Under the pieces are notes generated by a model. It did no database searches, was not told the DNA's origin, and worked only from the letters and a program-made list of their open reading frames with translations. DNA of 64,000 nucleotides from Takakia lepidozioides (Eukaryota; Streptophyta; Takakiopsida; Takakiales; Takakiaceae). This document shows positions 1 to 11,130 of the stretch, piece by piece. The stretch lies in the NCBI GenBank assembly GCA_030704615.1, contig CM060734.1:33806042-33870041 (forward strand), written 5' to 3'. Both the position numbers and the translations under genes were made by a program. Position 1 is the stretch's first letter, and each line of letters opens with the position of its first letter.

Positions 1-98
1 CAGGGCTGTGTTCATCTCTGCCGCCTGCCATCTGCCACCAGCTGTAAACGTGGGTCCTGTTTCTCCGTGCACGTTCTCCATCGTGTCCTGCGGCGCTT

Positions 99-3000
99 TT
101 GTTGCAGGTTTTAGAGCGTGTGTTCTGCACTGTACAGGGCATGGACGTAGGAGCAGAAGTCGACGAAACGCAATATGGGTTTAGGGGGGTGCAAGTGCGT
201 GTTAAAAATGCCTGTATACCTTGGGATAGAGTTGCGGACTTCGTCCATGGAGAGGAGAATGTGGAGGACTTCCCCACTCAATATTGGGTACATGTACACA
301 GTAAAGTGGACGCCGGAGTGCGGAAAGCTCCCAAAGGGAACACCTTCTTGAGCAGTATCATGTGTGCACTATCCTCATTGTGGTTTAGGGATGTCACTGC
401 ATTGTTGTTGTGATTTGTATTTGTCTCCGACTGTGGCTTCCATAAGTCCATAGGTTGATATTTTGGCTTTTGAATTCCATTTGATAGGTATCAATGCTGC
501 TACGGACCCGACGACAAGCGCACGGTCAATGCAACTGTCAAGGATCCAAAACAAAAGCGTGGAGGTCTGGATGTGGGTAATGGCACTAAACACCCGCATA
601 AAGGCCTACGAAGGAAGAAGTCGGACTACGGAGAGTCGTACAAGCGTGGGTGCCTTTGTTGTTTCAAAGTGCAGCAATCTTATCTTGCCTCGGACATTTT
701 TGTCCTCACATACAACAACAACATGGAGCACGTGGATGCCCTAGGGAAACCCTCCCATGGCAAGACCGCAGAGTTCAAGAACACACGGGCAGCCTACGCA
801 CCCCGTATTAGCGAGGAATTGAAAGCCTGGGTCGTTGAGTGTTTGTGCCGAGGCTTCACGGCCGCACAAATCATGATGGAACACAAGGAGCACATCATGA
901 ACAACACAGGTTTGGGAGATGCATGGACACGTGATGATTTCCTCCTCGAGCAAGATGTCCGCAACCTGGCTGAGAAACGGGCGTGGCAGACGTTCAATAA
1001 TTATGCCAACGATGCCAACAACGTCCGCATATGGAAAGACCTGAACCCTGCATCAGTCTTCTTCTATCGAGAAGAAACATTGGCACCAACCTTCAAGCAT
1101 TATGATGGAGATTTGACATTCACTATTGGCATTCAAACTGAGTGGCAGAAGCAGATAATGCTTCAATTGGGACATGCGCGTATCGTTGCATGCGGTGCAA
1201 CCTTCGGGACAAATCACCACAAGGTACGATTCATCTCTCTTACCATTTCTGCAAATCAATTGTTCGTAGGATGTTGCACATTGGAACGAACTGACATAGT
1301 GACATAGTGCATCTGAACAGTTCCCATTGTACACGTTGATGGTTTTCGACGAGTGGCTGAACGGTATACCAGTTGCGTACATCATATCCGCCAGGAATAG
1401 GACAATAGACCTAGTGTCGTGGATGACAGCCTTGCGTGACCGACTCCACGCAGATATGCCAACCTGGCGACCCAATGCCTTCATTGTCGATGATGTGGAC
1501 GCTGAAATACACGCTATAAGGTGAGTCTTCCATACTTCAACAGACACCCACTGTCGAAGTCCTCTGGCATGCAACTGTTGTCATAGTGTGCTTTGGCAGA
1601 GTCTGTGGCAAAGTCACGTGCGACAGTTCCCTGAGAGACTCGCATGCGCGAGTCTGCTGGCAGACTGGACTCGGACTAAGTCGCGTGGGCAAGCCCGACT
1701 CGCCCGACCAAGTCGCTGGCAGACTTGTCCGACCGAGTCCGCCAGAATCAGGGGCGAGTTTGCTGGCACCCTTCATGGGTCTGCTGGCAGACTTAGGAGG
1801 GGAAGTCGGCCCGCCAAACCCGTAGGCAGTGTCTTGCGACCAAGTTCATTTAGGGGTTGGTGTGGAGTCTGCTTTGGGCTACTCGGCTGGCAGACACGCC
1901 TACGCCAGTACCCTGGTAGACTCGCATGCGCGAGTCCGCTGGTAGACTCAACTCGGAGAGTCCAGTGCACACTCGTATGGGCGAGTCCGCTTGCAGTCAA
2001 CGGACCAAGTCCGCTGGCAGACTTGTGTGGGCGAGTCCGTTGGTACACTAAACGGGCCGAGTCCGCTGGCAGACTTGCCAGGCGGCGTCCGCCACAAGAC
2101 TCGCAGGGCCAAGTCTGCTGGCACGCTTCATGGGTCTGCTACCAGTCTTGGGATGGGAAGTCAGCCCGCCACACCCGCAGGCAGTGTCTGACCACCAAGT
2201 CCATTTGGGGGTTGGTGTGAAGTCTGTTGGAGGTCTCTAGCACTCGGTTGGTGTCCACCGACCGGGGTTCCCTCTGAAGTGCCTCATGTGGATGTGTTAT
2301 GTGCAGGGTTGCTTTCAAAGGAGTCCTTATTTTCCTGTGCCTTTGGCATGTCCGCAAGGCATGGGTAAAGCAATCATGCCAGAAGACCAAAGATCCCGTC
2401 ACTGCAGCAAACGTGTTGAAGGATATGGGAGACCTCATGTACTGTAGAGGTAGACCAAGCAATCCCAAAAAAACGCTTCTATGGGTTGCCAAAACAATCA
2501 GGGACATGAGAAAGAAATATCGGAATGCCCGGGAATTTTTAAAGTACATCGACAAGGAATGGTCTCCTAAAATAGCAATGTGGTGTACTGTTGCTCGTCA
2601 TGTTCCACATGCCAGTCAAGACACAAATGCTAGCATTGAGGCATACCATGGAAACTTGAAAGCTAGACTGAGGATAGGGAAAGGCAAAATGACTGGTCGA
2701 AGAGTCGATTGGCTAATATGGGAACTCACGGGCCGTGTGCTCACACAATACTGGTACGCAATTCATTTGAAGACGCATGGGTTCATACGCAATGACAAAC
2801 AGGAAAAGTACATATCTAGCTCTGTGCTAGTGGCCAGGGACATTCCAACGAGCAATGTGACTCTACCCTTGGTGGAAGGACAACCAGCGTATGTGCTAAG
2901 CAGCAATCACCCAGACACAACCTACATTGTTTACAACCTTGGATCGGATTGGGCTTCTTGCACTTGCCCAAGGGCAATGAAAGGCAATTTGTGCAAACAC

Positions 3001-3363
3001 CAAGTGAAAGTGTTGAAGTTGCTTAATCCCGACTTGCAGGATGGACTCATAATGCGTGCATGTGGCACGGCGCTCGGAACCATACATGGAGGATTGCATA
3101 ATCTGATGTTGGATAAAATGACTGTCGCAGGGGAGGTTGGTGCGATGGACAGACCTGTGGAGGATTGTGACTTCGCACCCCTCGAGGATCCAGTCTACGT
3201 CCCACTGAGTATGGCCGAAGAATGGTCAGATATACTTCGTATTGTGGGTGATGACAAGTACCTCGAGACACATGTGCTGTCGTGCCTTCGAATCTGTAGA
3301 GGGCAGCTTATTGATATCCTGGCCAAAAGTGCTGCTGGGATGCTACATCCTCGTGCAGTATAA
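99..3363 (+). pseudogene. MULE-like transposase gene with SWIM zinc finger (four exons, catalytic Asp lost)
   Basis: A spliced Mutator-like (MULE/FAR1-superfamily) transposase. Well-supported exons are 488-1223, 1321-1520 and 2307-3363. Their GT/AG junctions keep phase: the codon split at 1520/2307 reads Arg. The reading frame at 99-350 is probably a first exon, but its donor is unclear. The DDE core is visible: VACGATFGTN near 1190-1217, FIVDDVDAEIHAIR near 1480-1520, and SIEAYHGNLKARL near 2632-2672. A SWIM finger CxCx(n)CxH follows (CTCPRAMKGNLCKHQ, about 2960-3003). The first acidic residue, normally Asp in D-A-T-F-G-T-N, is Gly here, so the transposase should be catalytically dead. It converges on a Ulp1-type protease gene, which suggests one MULE unit. 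Known of the family: such proteins cut and join transposon ends. Inferred: the element is immobile. A domesticated FAR1-like role cannot be excluded. Confidence 0.8.
1600..2190. repeat. Degenerate minisatellite in transposase intron 2
   Basis: Intron 2 of the transposase gene (1521-2306) is largely built of diverged short units around GAGTCCGCTGGCAGACTT, about 20-30 bp apart. Several units contain AGTCTGC-TG-GCAGACT, a short inverted repeat. No coding sense is visible. Related CAGAC-rich words recur at about 3690-4115 and inside the protease intron at 4760-4950, so the simple sequence looks typical of this element. Confidence 0.7.
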
Positions 3364-4313
3364 CCTTTCCGACCTGTTGACGACAATAATAATTTGTTTC
3401 TAAAAAGAAAGAGGGATTTCGTCGAAGCATGGAAAACCCGACCCAAATTCTTGCGGAGAATGCGCAATAGGGTGTATGCCCCAGCACCTGCAACGAAAAT
3501 ATACTCTAGAATTGTTAAGGTTTCAGACCGTTGGGCAGGACCCAAGTAGACAGCATACTCACACAGCAAAACAATGTTATGCCATCATATTCCATGCAGA
3601 GAAATAAAAGGTCCACAATCTGCTTGAGAGTGCATACATGTTTGCATCATTAATAGCCTGGAAGTGCATTCCATCATAGCTCAGAGCGCCCCACCGTCCA
3701 GTTGCGGAAGACTGGGCATTCTGCTCAACAGACCGCAGACATGGCCAAACAGACTACTAAGCAGACTGCACAAGTACAAAATAACACTACCAAGTCTGCT
3801 GATGGTTTTCGGCTAACAGACTGGGTGGTCCAGCAGACATACAGTATGGATAGACTGTGTGGTCTTATGCACTGTCCACCAAACTGCTCCCACGGAGCAT
3901 ACTCGCCCAGACACGGAGACCAACTGCACACATATACACTATGCATCGAAGTGCCACCCACTCTGCCGAGCAGAGTGATGAGCGGCCAGCAGACTGCGCG
4001 ACAGACTTCTCAGCATGCAACAGATTAGCCGGCAGACTGCTCAGCGGCCAGCAGACTATGCGGCAAACTGGTCAAACAGACGGAGACTCCTGTAGTCTGC
4101 TAACAATAGTTAATAGTAGAACCAAGTAGTCTGCTCAAGCGAGGACGTGGGGTGGTTGTCTACTGGACTGTATTGTTAGGCCATTGTACGACTTCTTTTG
4201 ACGAACTTGCATAGGTGGGAAGAGTATGAGTGCATGTAGGCCTTCATCTCAGAAAATATTACATACATTTATAATGTGAATTGAAACAACATTGAATGTA
4301 TATATTTATTTCC
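3364..4313. repeat. Gene-free spacer between the two convergent MULE genes, CAGACT-rich
   Basis: No gene is seen here. From about 3690 to 4115 the sequence is rich in CAGACT/AGACTG words, such as CAGCAGACT repeated at irregular spacing, resembling the minisatellite in the neighbouring transposase intron. The rest is unremarkable spacer between the two stop codons. Confidence 0.6.
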
Positions 4314-5310
4314 TCAAGCGAGCAGTTTTTCTGCATCGTCCAAACCACGATGGATATACTTTACACACTGCAATCGCTGTAGTAACGGAAACCTGAAATT
4401 AAACCACCTTGGTATGAAGGCTTGTCCTCTCTCTTTGGTTTTCTGCCTATCGCCTTTCAGCCAGTCGTAATACCCGTCAATGAAAGACATCACGTAAAAC
4501 CCACACTCCCAACTGCAAGGTTGTTGGGGCACTTCGGGAGAGTTGAACTGAAATGCCATTACTTCATCCCATTGTGGAGTCCCAATAGCATATCCAAAGC
4601 ACCCTGCATGCACGTTCCGAATCCAACCAAGGAGCTGTATGCAAGTATGGAGTTCCCTCCGGAAGTTCAAGTGGGTGTAGGCACCTTTCCTTAGGTCGAT
4701 GATAATGACGCTCCAGTGGCACCTTCAATGTAAAAATGAACATGCCCGACAATTTCATTAGTCCCAAACCCAACAGACTCTGCAGACCAACAGACCAACA
4801 GACTCGGCTGTCCAAATGGCCAACTGCCCAACAGACACAACACTCCAACAGATGCAACGGACTAGCAGTCCAGCAGACCAACAGTCCAAGAGTGGAGGAG
4901 TATAACAGACCATGACGTCCAATTCACACAACAGTCGAACAGACCATGACGTCGAACACACACAGAAAACCCAATATTCAGCAGACAGCAAAATGTGCAA
5001 CAAGTCCGTCGGGTCTTACCCTTGCAAGACCAGCACCAATATATGAGTGCAGTCTTTAATGTCTTTGCCAAGTCACGCAGGAGTCAAGGCACAATCAAGG
5101 TTTGCCACCAAAGTTTCGCGTGGGGCTGTGTCGAAAGTCTGGAAAACAGACCACGTCGACGTTGGCAAATGAGCGACAATGCCATACGTCCTCGAGTCTA
5201 GGGTGTTCTCGAAAAAACGATACCAAACATCCAAAAGTTTGTCCGAGCACTCCGACTCAACCACGTTCAGTGCTTTCATGTCTTCCGGCGCAATGCCACA
5301 TCGGAACCGC
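4314..5310 (-). pseudogene. Ulp1/SENP-type (C48) cysteine protease gene, MULE-associated
   Basis: Two exons can be read on the minus strand: about 5310-5020 and 4722-4314, with intron 5019-4723. The donor GTAAGA and an AAG acceptor keep codon phase (GG|G, Gly). All four C48 catalytic elements are present in the second exon: His-Trp in HWSVIIIDLRKG (about 4718-4683), its Asp, the Gln of PQQPCSWECGFYVM (about 4534-4493), and the nucleophile Cys of ECG. The first exon has one in-frame TGA at 5073-5075, after which the homologous reading LGKDIKDCTHILV continues, so the copy is probably dead. Known of the family: Ulp1 proteases process SUMO-like modifiers, and Kaonashi MULEs of flowering plants carry such domains. 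Its position, tail to tail with a MULE transposase 950 bp away, supports a KI-like element. The N-terminal exons were not identified. Confidence 0.72.
4760..4955. repeat. CAGACC/CAACAGAC-rich simple repeat in protease intron
   Basis: Short words such as CAACAGACC and CCAACAGACTC recur at irregular spacing within the 297-bp intron of the C48 protease gene. It resembles the repeats at 1600-2190 and 3690-4115, and no other content is visible. Confidence 0.55.
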
Positions 5311-5324
5311 GAGTCTCAATTGCA

Positions 5325-5507
5325 GGCTTGGGCCTTACAAAAGCGGATTTGGAGCCTTGCCCTTTCCAAATTCAAACATCTTTGGGCGGTTCAGAGAAGG
5401 CACGAGGGATTACACGTCATGAGCACTTCATTCGATTGCAGCCGGATCATCCTACGGACGGCTCAGTCATGAGAGCTAAAGCCATTGTTACGGACGCGAT
5501 GTCTTAT
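5325..5507 (+). pseudogene. Ty3/Gypsy retropepsin, left part (split from the rest by the CACTA element)
   Basis: The frame GLTKADLEPCPFQIQTS..GG..RARG then MRAKAIVTDAMSY is the middle of a retroviral-type aspartic protease of a Ty3/Gypsy polyprotein. It runs to 5507, where a CACTA transposon begins. The matching C-terminal half (YDVLVGGAVLYPMGFTLDFWEE) resumes in frame at 12086, after the transposon. The active-site Asp-Ser/Thr-Gly stretch is not intact: upstream sequence near 5280 resembles SSGAMP in a shifted frame and overlaps the region read as the C48 exon on the other strand. The element is therefore 5'-truncated or degenerate here, and gag is absent. Confidence 0.75.
5505..5507 (+). 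other. Target-site duplication (TAT), left copy
   Basis: TAT directly precedes CACTAG at 5508 and is repeated at 12086-12088 right after TAGTG. Three-base duplications are the hallmark of CACTA (En/Spm, CMC) insertion. Removing the element and one copy restores the retropepsin reading frame. Confidence 0.85.
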
Positions 5508-5536
5508 CACTAGAAGAGAAACCGGCTTTTCCACGG
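5508..5536 (+). repeat. CACTA left terminal inverted repeat
   Basis: CACTAGAAGAGAAACCGG followed by CTTTTCCACGG pairs with the right end at 12057-12085, apart from one T insertion in the right copy. Confidence 0.9.
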
Positions 5537-5769
5537 GTATGCCATCTCACACCTGGCACATTCCACGGCTTTTATCACGGGTCTGTAGACTGAGCCAAGG
5601 TGTGGGTCTAAATATGCCATAACTGTGGGGTGTCTCACATGTGGTCCACACCCCAGGCAAGAATGGTGTGAAAACAGCCATGAGCGTGGCAAAGGGTTGG
5701 CTTAGTTTACATGGCATGTTACACACCTGTGTGAAATGGGACCATACAATTATTTCCACTGATTGTGGT

Positions 5770-7430
5770 ATATGGGTTTAGTTAGTACTCTGGTGCAAAT
5801 GGAATAAATCATGAACTTCAGAAATCTGCCCTCGGAAAGACGAAGAGGTGGTCGTCGCACTTTGCAATGTAAACCAAATGCAATGCAAGCTTAAACAGTC
5901 CTCATATTATGATTGAAGGGAGTCAAATTAAGTGTGGCCATATCAGTGCAGGGACATAAATATGAATCATTCAACATTGTAAAATGAAAACAGGAGCTAG
6001 TACATGGTACCTTTAAAACTTGTTGCAGAGTGCAAAAGGCTTAAAGATCAAAGTGCAAAAGGTTTAATTTTTTTTGCAAAAGTTGCTTATAGGGTTTGCA
6101 AAAGGTTAATTTTTTTAAAAAGTTGCCCATCCCGGTAGCTGTGAACAGAGGGCTGGGACTTAGAGCGAGCGAGCGGGAGGGAGGGAGAGAGAGAGAGTGT
6201 GCTGGGACTTAGAGCAGCGAGCGGGAGGGAGGGCAAACATAGGAGGCCCGCAGTTGGAGCAACCTTCGCATCTGAAAAGCAAGCAACCCGACAAACGCTA
6301 GGGTATGTGTGCGAGGACTAGGTGTCGGCTGAAAGATCGCCGTTATGGGGAGAGTCAGCTTGGTCTTAGATCGAGGACAATGTGGTGAGGGCACCTTCTT
6401 CTTCGACCTATTTCAGCCTGTTTTGCGCTCTCATCAGACTCAGCCCTGAATTTACAGCACGGAGCAGAGCTGGCATGAGTTTTTAAAGATCCTCCACGAT
6501 GGTGGGACAACCGCAATCGCAAGGTGTGGCTTTTTCTTAATGTACGATGTGAAGAAGTTTGTCCATCCTGCAAATGTGGGCTCTTGGCTCCTATTAGTAC
6601 CGTGCTTTGGTATCCTTCCTAATGAACTTACAAGGTTCTTGGAAGAGTCAGCTTGGTCCTAGCAGGCCGTGCTTCAATTTCTGCCCGCTCAGCTGCACCG
6701 TGGTGGTTCTCACAGACCAATCAGACATTACCTGACTACAGACACAAGCAACACACACAAGAGGTTCTCTTAGGTTCATGGTCAGTCAAATCCTCCATGG
6801 GTCATGGCACAAGGTCAAGGACAATGTGGTGAGGGCACCTTCTTCTTTGACCTATTTCAGTCTGTTTTTCCCTCCCATCAGACTCAGTTGATAGAACCAG
6901 GCAGCAGTAACGGAGGCACCTTCTTCAATACATTTCAGCCTGTTTTCCCTGTTATTAGAGTTGTCCCTAATTTTCGTGTTGAATTCTGCAAGTTAGCTCT
7001 TGGTGGATCTATGGTACCGGGGGTTTTGAAGTGATTTTGACATGTTACTGCCTATGTGGCAACAGGAAAGTATTGAAAATAGATAACTGAAACTAGGAGA
7101 AGCTCTGGAATGAAGGAGCAAGGATAGAGTGTGGGTTGAGATTCATCAAAGCGGGCCTGATTTCAAGCTCCAGATCACCTATGATTCCCTGTGGAAGGAT
7201 AGCTACAAGAAACCTGCATGGGTAGATGGTCAATTGGAAGCCGCGGCACCAGCGGCACAATGATCAAATCAAGCACCTCAACCATGACCACAGCTTCTGG
7301 AAGAGGATGAGGAGAGGGAGTCCACAATGCCTATTCCGGCACTTCTGGGCATGTCAAGATGCTTTGTGAGGCAGGCAGACTGAATGAGGCTCTACAGACT
7401 TTAAACCAATGAGGAATTTCAGCAGATTTA
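5770..7430. other. CACTA interior, non-coding, with duplicated blocks and GA-rich repeats
   Basis: No gene is supported. A GAGCGGGAGGGAGGG-type purine-rich segment preceded by GCTGGGACTTAGAGC occurs twice (about 6150-6235). A block around GAGGGCACCTTCTTC..CCTATTTCAG occurs near 6387-6430 and again near 6832-6870. A third version (GGAGGCACCTTCTTCAA) is at 6914 and recurs on the far side of the PPR region at 10150. These look like duplicated leader or intron fragments of the captured gene. Confidence 0.55.
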
Positions 7431-7439
7431 GATAAGTAT

Positions 7440-8000
7440 GTCTGTCTCTTGCTTAAGTGCATCAAGAGGAAAGGTCTGGAAGTTGGAAAGCAGGTGCACA
7501 CTCACATTATGATCCAAAGTGGACTCACGCCAACTGTTTTTCTCCTCAACACCCTTGTCAACTTGTATGTTAAGTGCGGGAGCATTGCGAATGCTCACCA
7601 AGTTTTCAACAGAATGCCTCAACGATCTTTGATCTCATGGAATATAATGCTGGAAGGATTTACCACGCGTGGGTGTTTGTGTTTGCAAAAACGTGTGCAA
7701 GCCTGACCTCTGGAAAATGGGAATGAGGTCCATGGTGACATCGTCAAAGCTGGAATTGTACCAGATGTCATTCGGAACACTACCCTGGTGGACATGTATG
7801 CCAAATGTGGGTGCATTAAGGATGCAAAGGGAGTTTTCAACACTATGGTTGAACGAGATGTGGTGTCATGGGATGTGATGCTTGCAGGGTATGCACAGCA
7901 GGGACATGGTATGGAGGCTTTGGAGACCTATGATCAAATGATGAGGAAAGGGGGCACCTTCTTCAATAGCACAGCGGCTACAAGTGGGTAGATGGTCAAC
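7440..8000 (+). pseudogene. PPR (PLS-type) gene fragment, first copy
   Basis: Pentatricopeptide repeats are readable: GLEVGKQVHTHI..SGLTP, FLLNTLVNLYVKCGSIANAHQVFNRMPQ, then after a frameshift near 7670-7700 VDMYAKCG..KDAKGVFNTMVERDVVSWDVMLAGYAQQGHGMEALETYDQMM. It ends in non-PPR sequence near 7955. Known of the family: PPR proteins bind organellar RNA and act in editing, splicing and stability. The frameshift and short length show that this copy is not functional. It lies within the CACTA element and shares its 5' part with the longer copy at 8270-10056. Confidence 0.8.
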
Positions 8001-8269
8001 TGGAAACAGCAGCGGCAACAACACATTGATAGAACAAGGCACTAGCTAGGATCAATAGCTACAAGAAACCTGCATGGGTAGATGGTCAACTAAAGGCAGC
8101 AGCTGCAACGTCACAGTTGATAAAATCAGGCACCTCAACCATGACCACAGCTTCTGGAAGAGGATCAAGAAAGGGAGTCCACAATGCCTCTTCTGGCACT
8201 TCTGGGCATGTGAAGATGCCTTGTGAGGCACGCAGACTGAAAGAGGCTCTACAAACTTTAAACCAAGGA

Positions 8270-10056
8270 GGCATTTCAGCAGATTCCGCATGTCTGTGTC
8301 TTGCATAAGAGCATCAAGGTGAAAGGCCTGGAAGTTGGAAAGCAGGTGCACACTCACATTATCCAAAGTGGATTCACGCCAAATGTTTTTCTCCTCAACA
8401 CCCTTGTCAACATGTATGTTAAGTGCGGGAGCATCATGGATGTTCACCAAGTGTTCAACAGAATGCCTCAACGATCTTTGATCACGTGGAATATAATGTT
8501 GGCAGGATTTACCAAGCATAGGTGTGGTAGGAATGCTTTGGAGACCTATGAGCAAATGATGGGGGAAGCGGTGAAGCCCAACCACATCACGTTTGTGAGC
8601 GTTCCATCATGGATGTTCACCAAGTGTTCAACAGAATGCCTCAACGATCTTTGATCACGTGGAATATAATGTTGGCAGGATTTACCAAGCATAGGTGTGG
8701 TAGGAATGCTTTGGAGACCTATGAGCAAATGATGGGGGAAGCGGTGAAGCCCAACCACATCACGTTTGTGAGCGTTTGCAGTGCGTGTGCAAGCCTGGCA
8801 GCCCTGGAAAAGGGCAAAGAGGTGCATGGCGACATCGTGAGAGCTGGAATCCTACCAGATGTCATCCTAAATACTGCCCTGGTGGACATGTATGCCAAAT
8901 GTGAGTGCATCGAGGATGCAAAGGGAGTGTTCGACAATATGGCTGAACGAAATGTGGTGTCATGGAGTGCGATGCTCACAGGATATGCACAACAAGGGCG
9001 CGGGATGGAGGCTTTGGAGACCTATGAGCAAATGATGGGGGAAGGGGTGAAGCCCAACCACATCACGTTTGTGTGCGTTTGCAGTGCGTGTGCAAGCCTG
9101 ACAGCCCTGCAAAAGGGCAAAGAGATGCATGGTGACATCGTCAGAGCTAGAATCGTACCAGATGTGATCCTGAACAATACCCTGGTGGACATGTATGCCA
9201 AATGTGGGAGCATTGAGCATGCAAAGGGAGTGTTCGACAATATGGCTGAACGAGATGTGGTGTTGTGGAGTGCGATGATTGCAGGATATGCACAACAAGG
9301 GCGCGTGATGGAGGCTTTGGAGACCTATGAGCAAATGATCTGCGAAGGGATGAAGCCCAACCACGTCACATTTGTGTGCGTTTGCAAGCCTGGTAGCCCT
9401 GGAAAAGGGCAAAGAGGTCCATGGTGACATTGTCAAAGCTGGAATTGTACCCAATGTCATTCTGAACTCTGCCCTGGTGGACATGTATGCCAAATGTGGG
9501 AGCATTGAAGATGCAAAGGGATTGTTCAACACTATGGTTGAACGAGATGTGGTGTCGTGGAACACGATGCTTGCAGGGTATGCACAGCAGGGGCGCGAGA
9601 TGGAGGCCTTGGAGACGTATGAGCAATTGATGGGGGAAGGGGTGAAGTGCAACCACATCACGTTTTGTGTGCGTTCGCAATGCTTGTGCAAGCCTAGCAG
9701 CCCTGGAAAAGGGCAAAGAGGTGCATGGTGACATCGCCAAAGCTGGAATTGTACCAGATGTGATTCTGAACAATACCCTCGTGGACTTTTATGCCAAATG
9801 TGGGTCCATCGAGGATGCAAAGGCAGTGTTTGATAAGATGGCTGCACAAGATGTGGTATCATGGAACGTGATGATCGCAGGATATGCCCAGCAGGGTCAC
9901 GGGATGGAGGCTTTGGATACCTATGAGCAAATGATGGGCAAAGGGTACCACCGACAGTTTGGAGGCTATGATGGCTTCATATGTGTGGGGAAAAAGAAGC
10001 GAAGGGATAAAGTGTGGCCAGATTTCAGGCACAAGATTACTTATGATTCCCTTTGA
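8270..10056 (+). pseudogene. PPR (PLS-type) gene fragment, longer second copy with frameshifts
   Basis: About a dozen ~35-residue repeats follow the pattern DVILNTALVDMYAKC, EDAKGVFDNMAERNVVSW, AMLTGYAQQGRGMEALETYEQMM, GVKPNHITFVCVCSACASL, ALQKGKEMHGDIV. The longest uninterrupted stretch is 8609-9424. Frames break at about 8605 (a 173-bp tandem duplication), 9390 and 9680. At the last two the same V-CSACASLAALEKGKE segment has lost bases. The terminal piece ends in unrelated residues after MMGKG, with a stop at 10056. There is no E or DYW domain and no transit peptide. Unit-to-unit identity is very high, which suggests recent internal expansion by unequal exchange. Inferred: captured and amplified inside the CACTA element, non-functional. 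Confidence 0.82.
8432..8777 (+). repeat. Exact 173-bp tandem duplication inside the PPR pseudogene
   Basis: The segment starting CATCATGGATGTTCACC at 8432 is repeated without a mismatch from 8605. It ends with GTTTGTGAGCGTT in both copies. The unit length is not a multiple of three, so the duplication shifts the PPR frame. Perfect identity means it is very young, or an assembly artefact. Confidence 0.9.
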
Positions 10057-10059
10057 ATC

Positions 10060-11130
10060 AATAGCTACTAGCAACCTGCATGGGACGTAGATGGTCAACT
10101 GGAAGCTGCAGCAGCAACAACACAATTGATAAATTCAGGCACTGCTAATGGAGGCACCTTCTTCAACACATTTCACCCTGTTTTTCCCTCTTATCAGAAT
10201 CGGTCCTGAATTTTCATGTTGAATTCTGCAAGTTAGATGGTTGAGTGAACCTTTGATAGTTTGGAGTGACTGACTGATATTGCCAATGTGACAATAGGAA
10301 AATATCCAAAAACAGGTAACAGAGACAAGGAGACCAGGAGCTGTGGAATGAATACTTTTCTGACCCCAGTCAATGGTGGGACAATCGAGGCAAAAGGTAA
10401 ATGCCTGTTGGATTACAGAGAATAGCAAATGCAATTGAGCATAAGAACTAGTGTGATAAGTTGAGTTGGGTGTTTCCTAGAACAATTAGGCTTTCATTGT
10501 CAGTTGCTAGCAGCACGGAAATGGTGAATGCATGATTTGTGCAAAGGCATGGATAGCTGAAGGAGCAGGGATAGAGTGTGGGTCCAGATTCATCTAAGAG
10601 GGCCAGATTTCAAGCTCCACAATACCTGTGATTCCCTATGGATCAATAGCTACCAGAAACCTGCATGGGTAGATGGTCAACTGGCAGCAGCGGCACAATT
10701 GATATAATCAGGCATTGCTAATGAAAGCATCTTCTTCAACACATTTCACCCTATTTTTCCCTCTTATTAGAAACGGCCCTAACTTTCCATGTTGAATTCT
10801 GCAAGTTAGCTGGTTGAGTGAATCTAGTTTGGAGTGACTTTGACATGATACTGCCGATGTGACAACAGGAAAGTATTCAGAAACAAGTAATAGAGACGAG
10901 GACAAGCTGTGGAATGAATACTTTTCAGACCCCAGTCAATGGTGGGACAATCGAGGCAAGAAGGTGAATGCTTGTTGGATTATAGAGAGTAGCAGATGCA
11001 ATTGAGCATAGGAACTAGTGTGATAAGTTGAGTTGGGTGTTTAGGCTGCCATCGTCAGCTGCTAGCAGCAAGGCAAGGATGTATGCTTGATTTGTGCAGA
11101 GGCATGGATAGCTGAAGAAGCAGGGATATA
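10060..11130. repeat. Two tandem copies of a ~0.5-kb non-coding block 3' of the PPR genes
   Basis: Blocks at about 10060-10600 and 10640-11130 share a series of landmarks in the same order: AGCTAC..AACCTGCATGGG..TAGATGGTCAACTGG, CTTCTTCAACACATTTCACCC, CATGTTGAATTCTGCAAGTTAG, GACCCCAGTCAATGGTGGGACAATCGAGGC, and GCATGGATAGCTGAAG. The same AACCTGCATGGGTAGATGGTCAA word also occurs at 7216 and 8068, before each PPR copy, so the whole captured unit has been duplicated repeatedly. No coding frame is supported. Confidence 0.7.

Noticed and set aside
8960-9862. 300-codon minus-strand open frame opposite the PPR array
   Set aside because: It mirrors the periodic PPR repeats on the plus strand. Its residues (HHAPLLCIS and similar) repeat with the same period and match no family.
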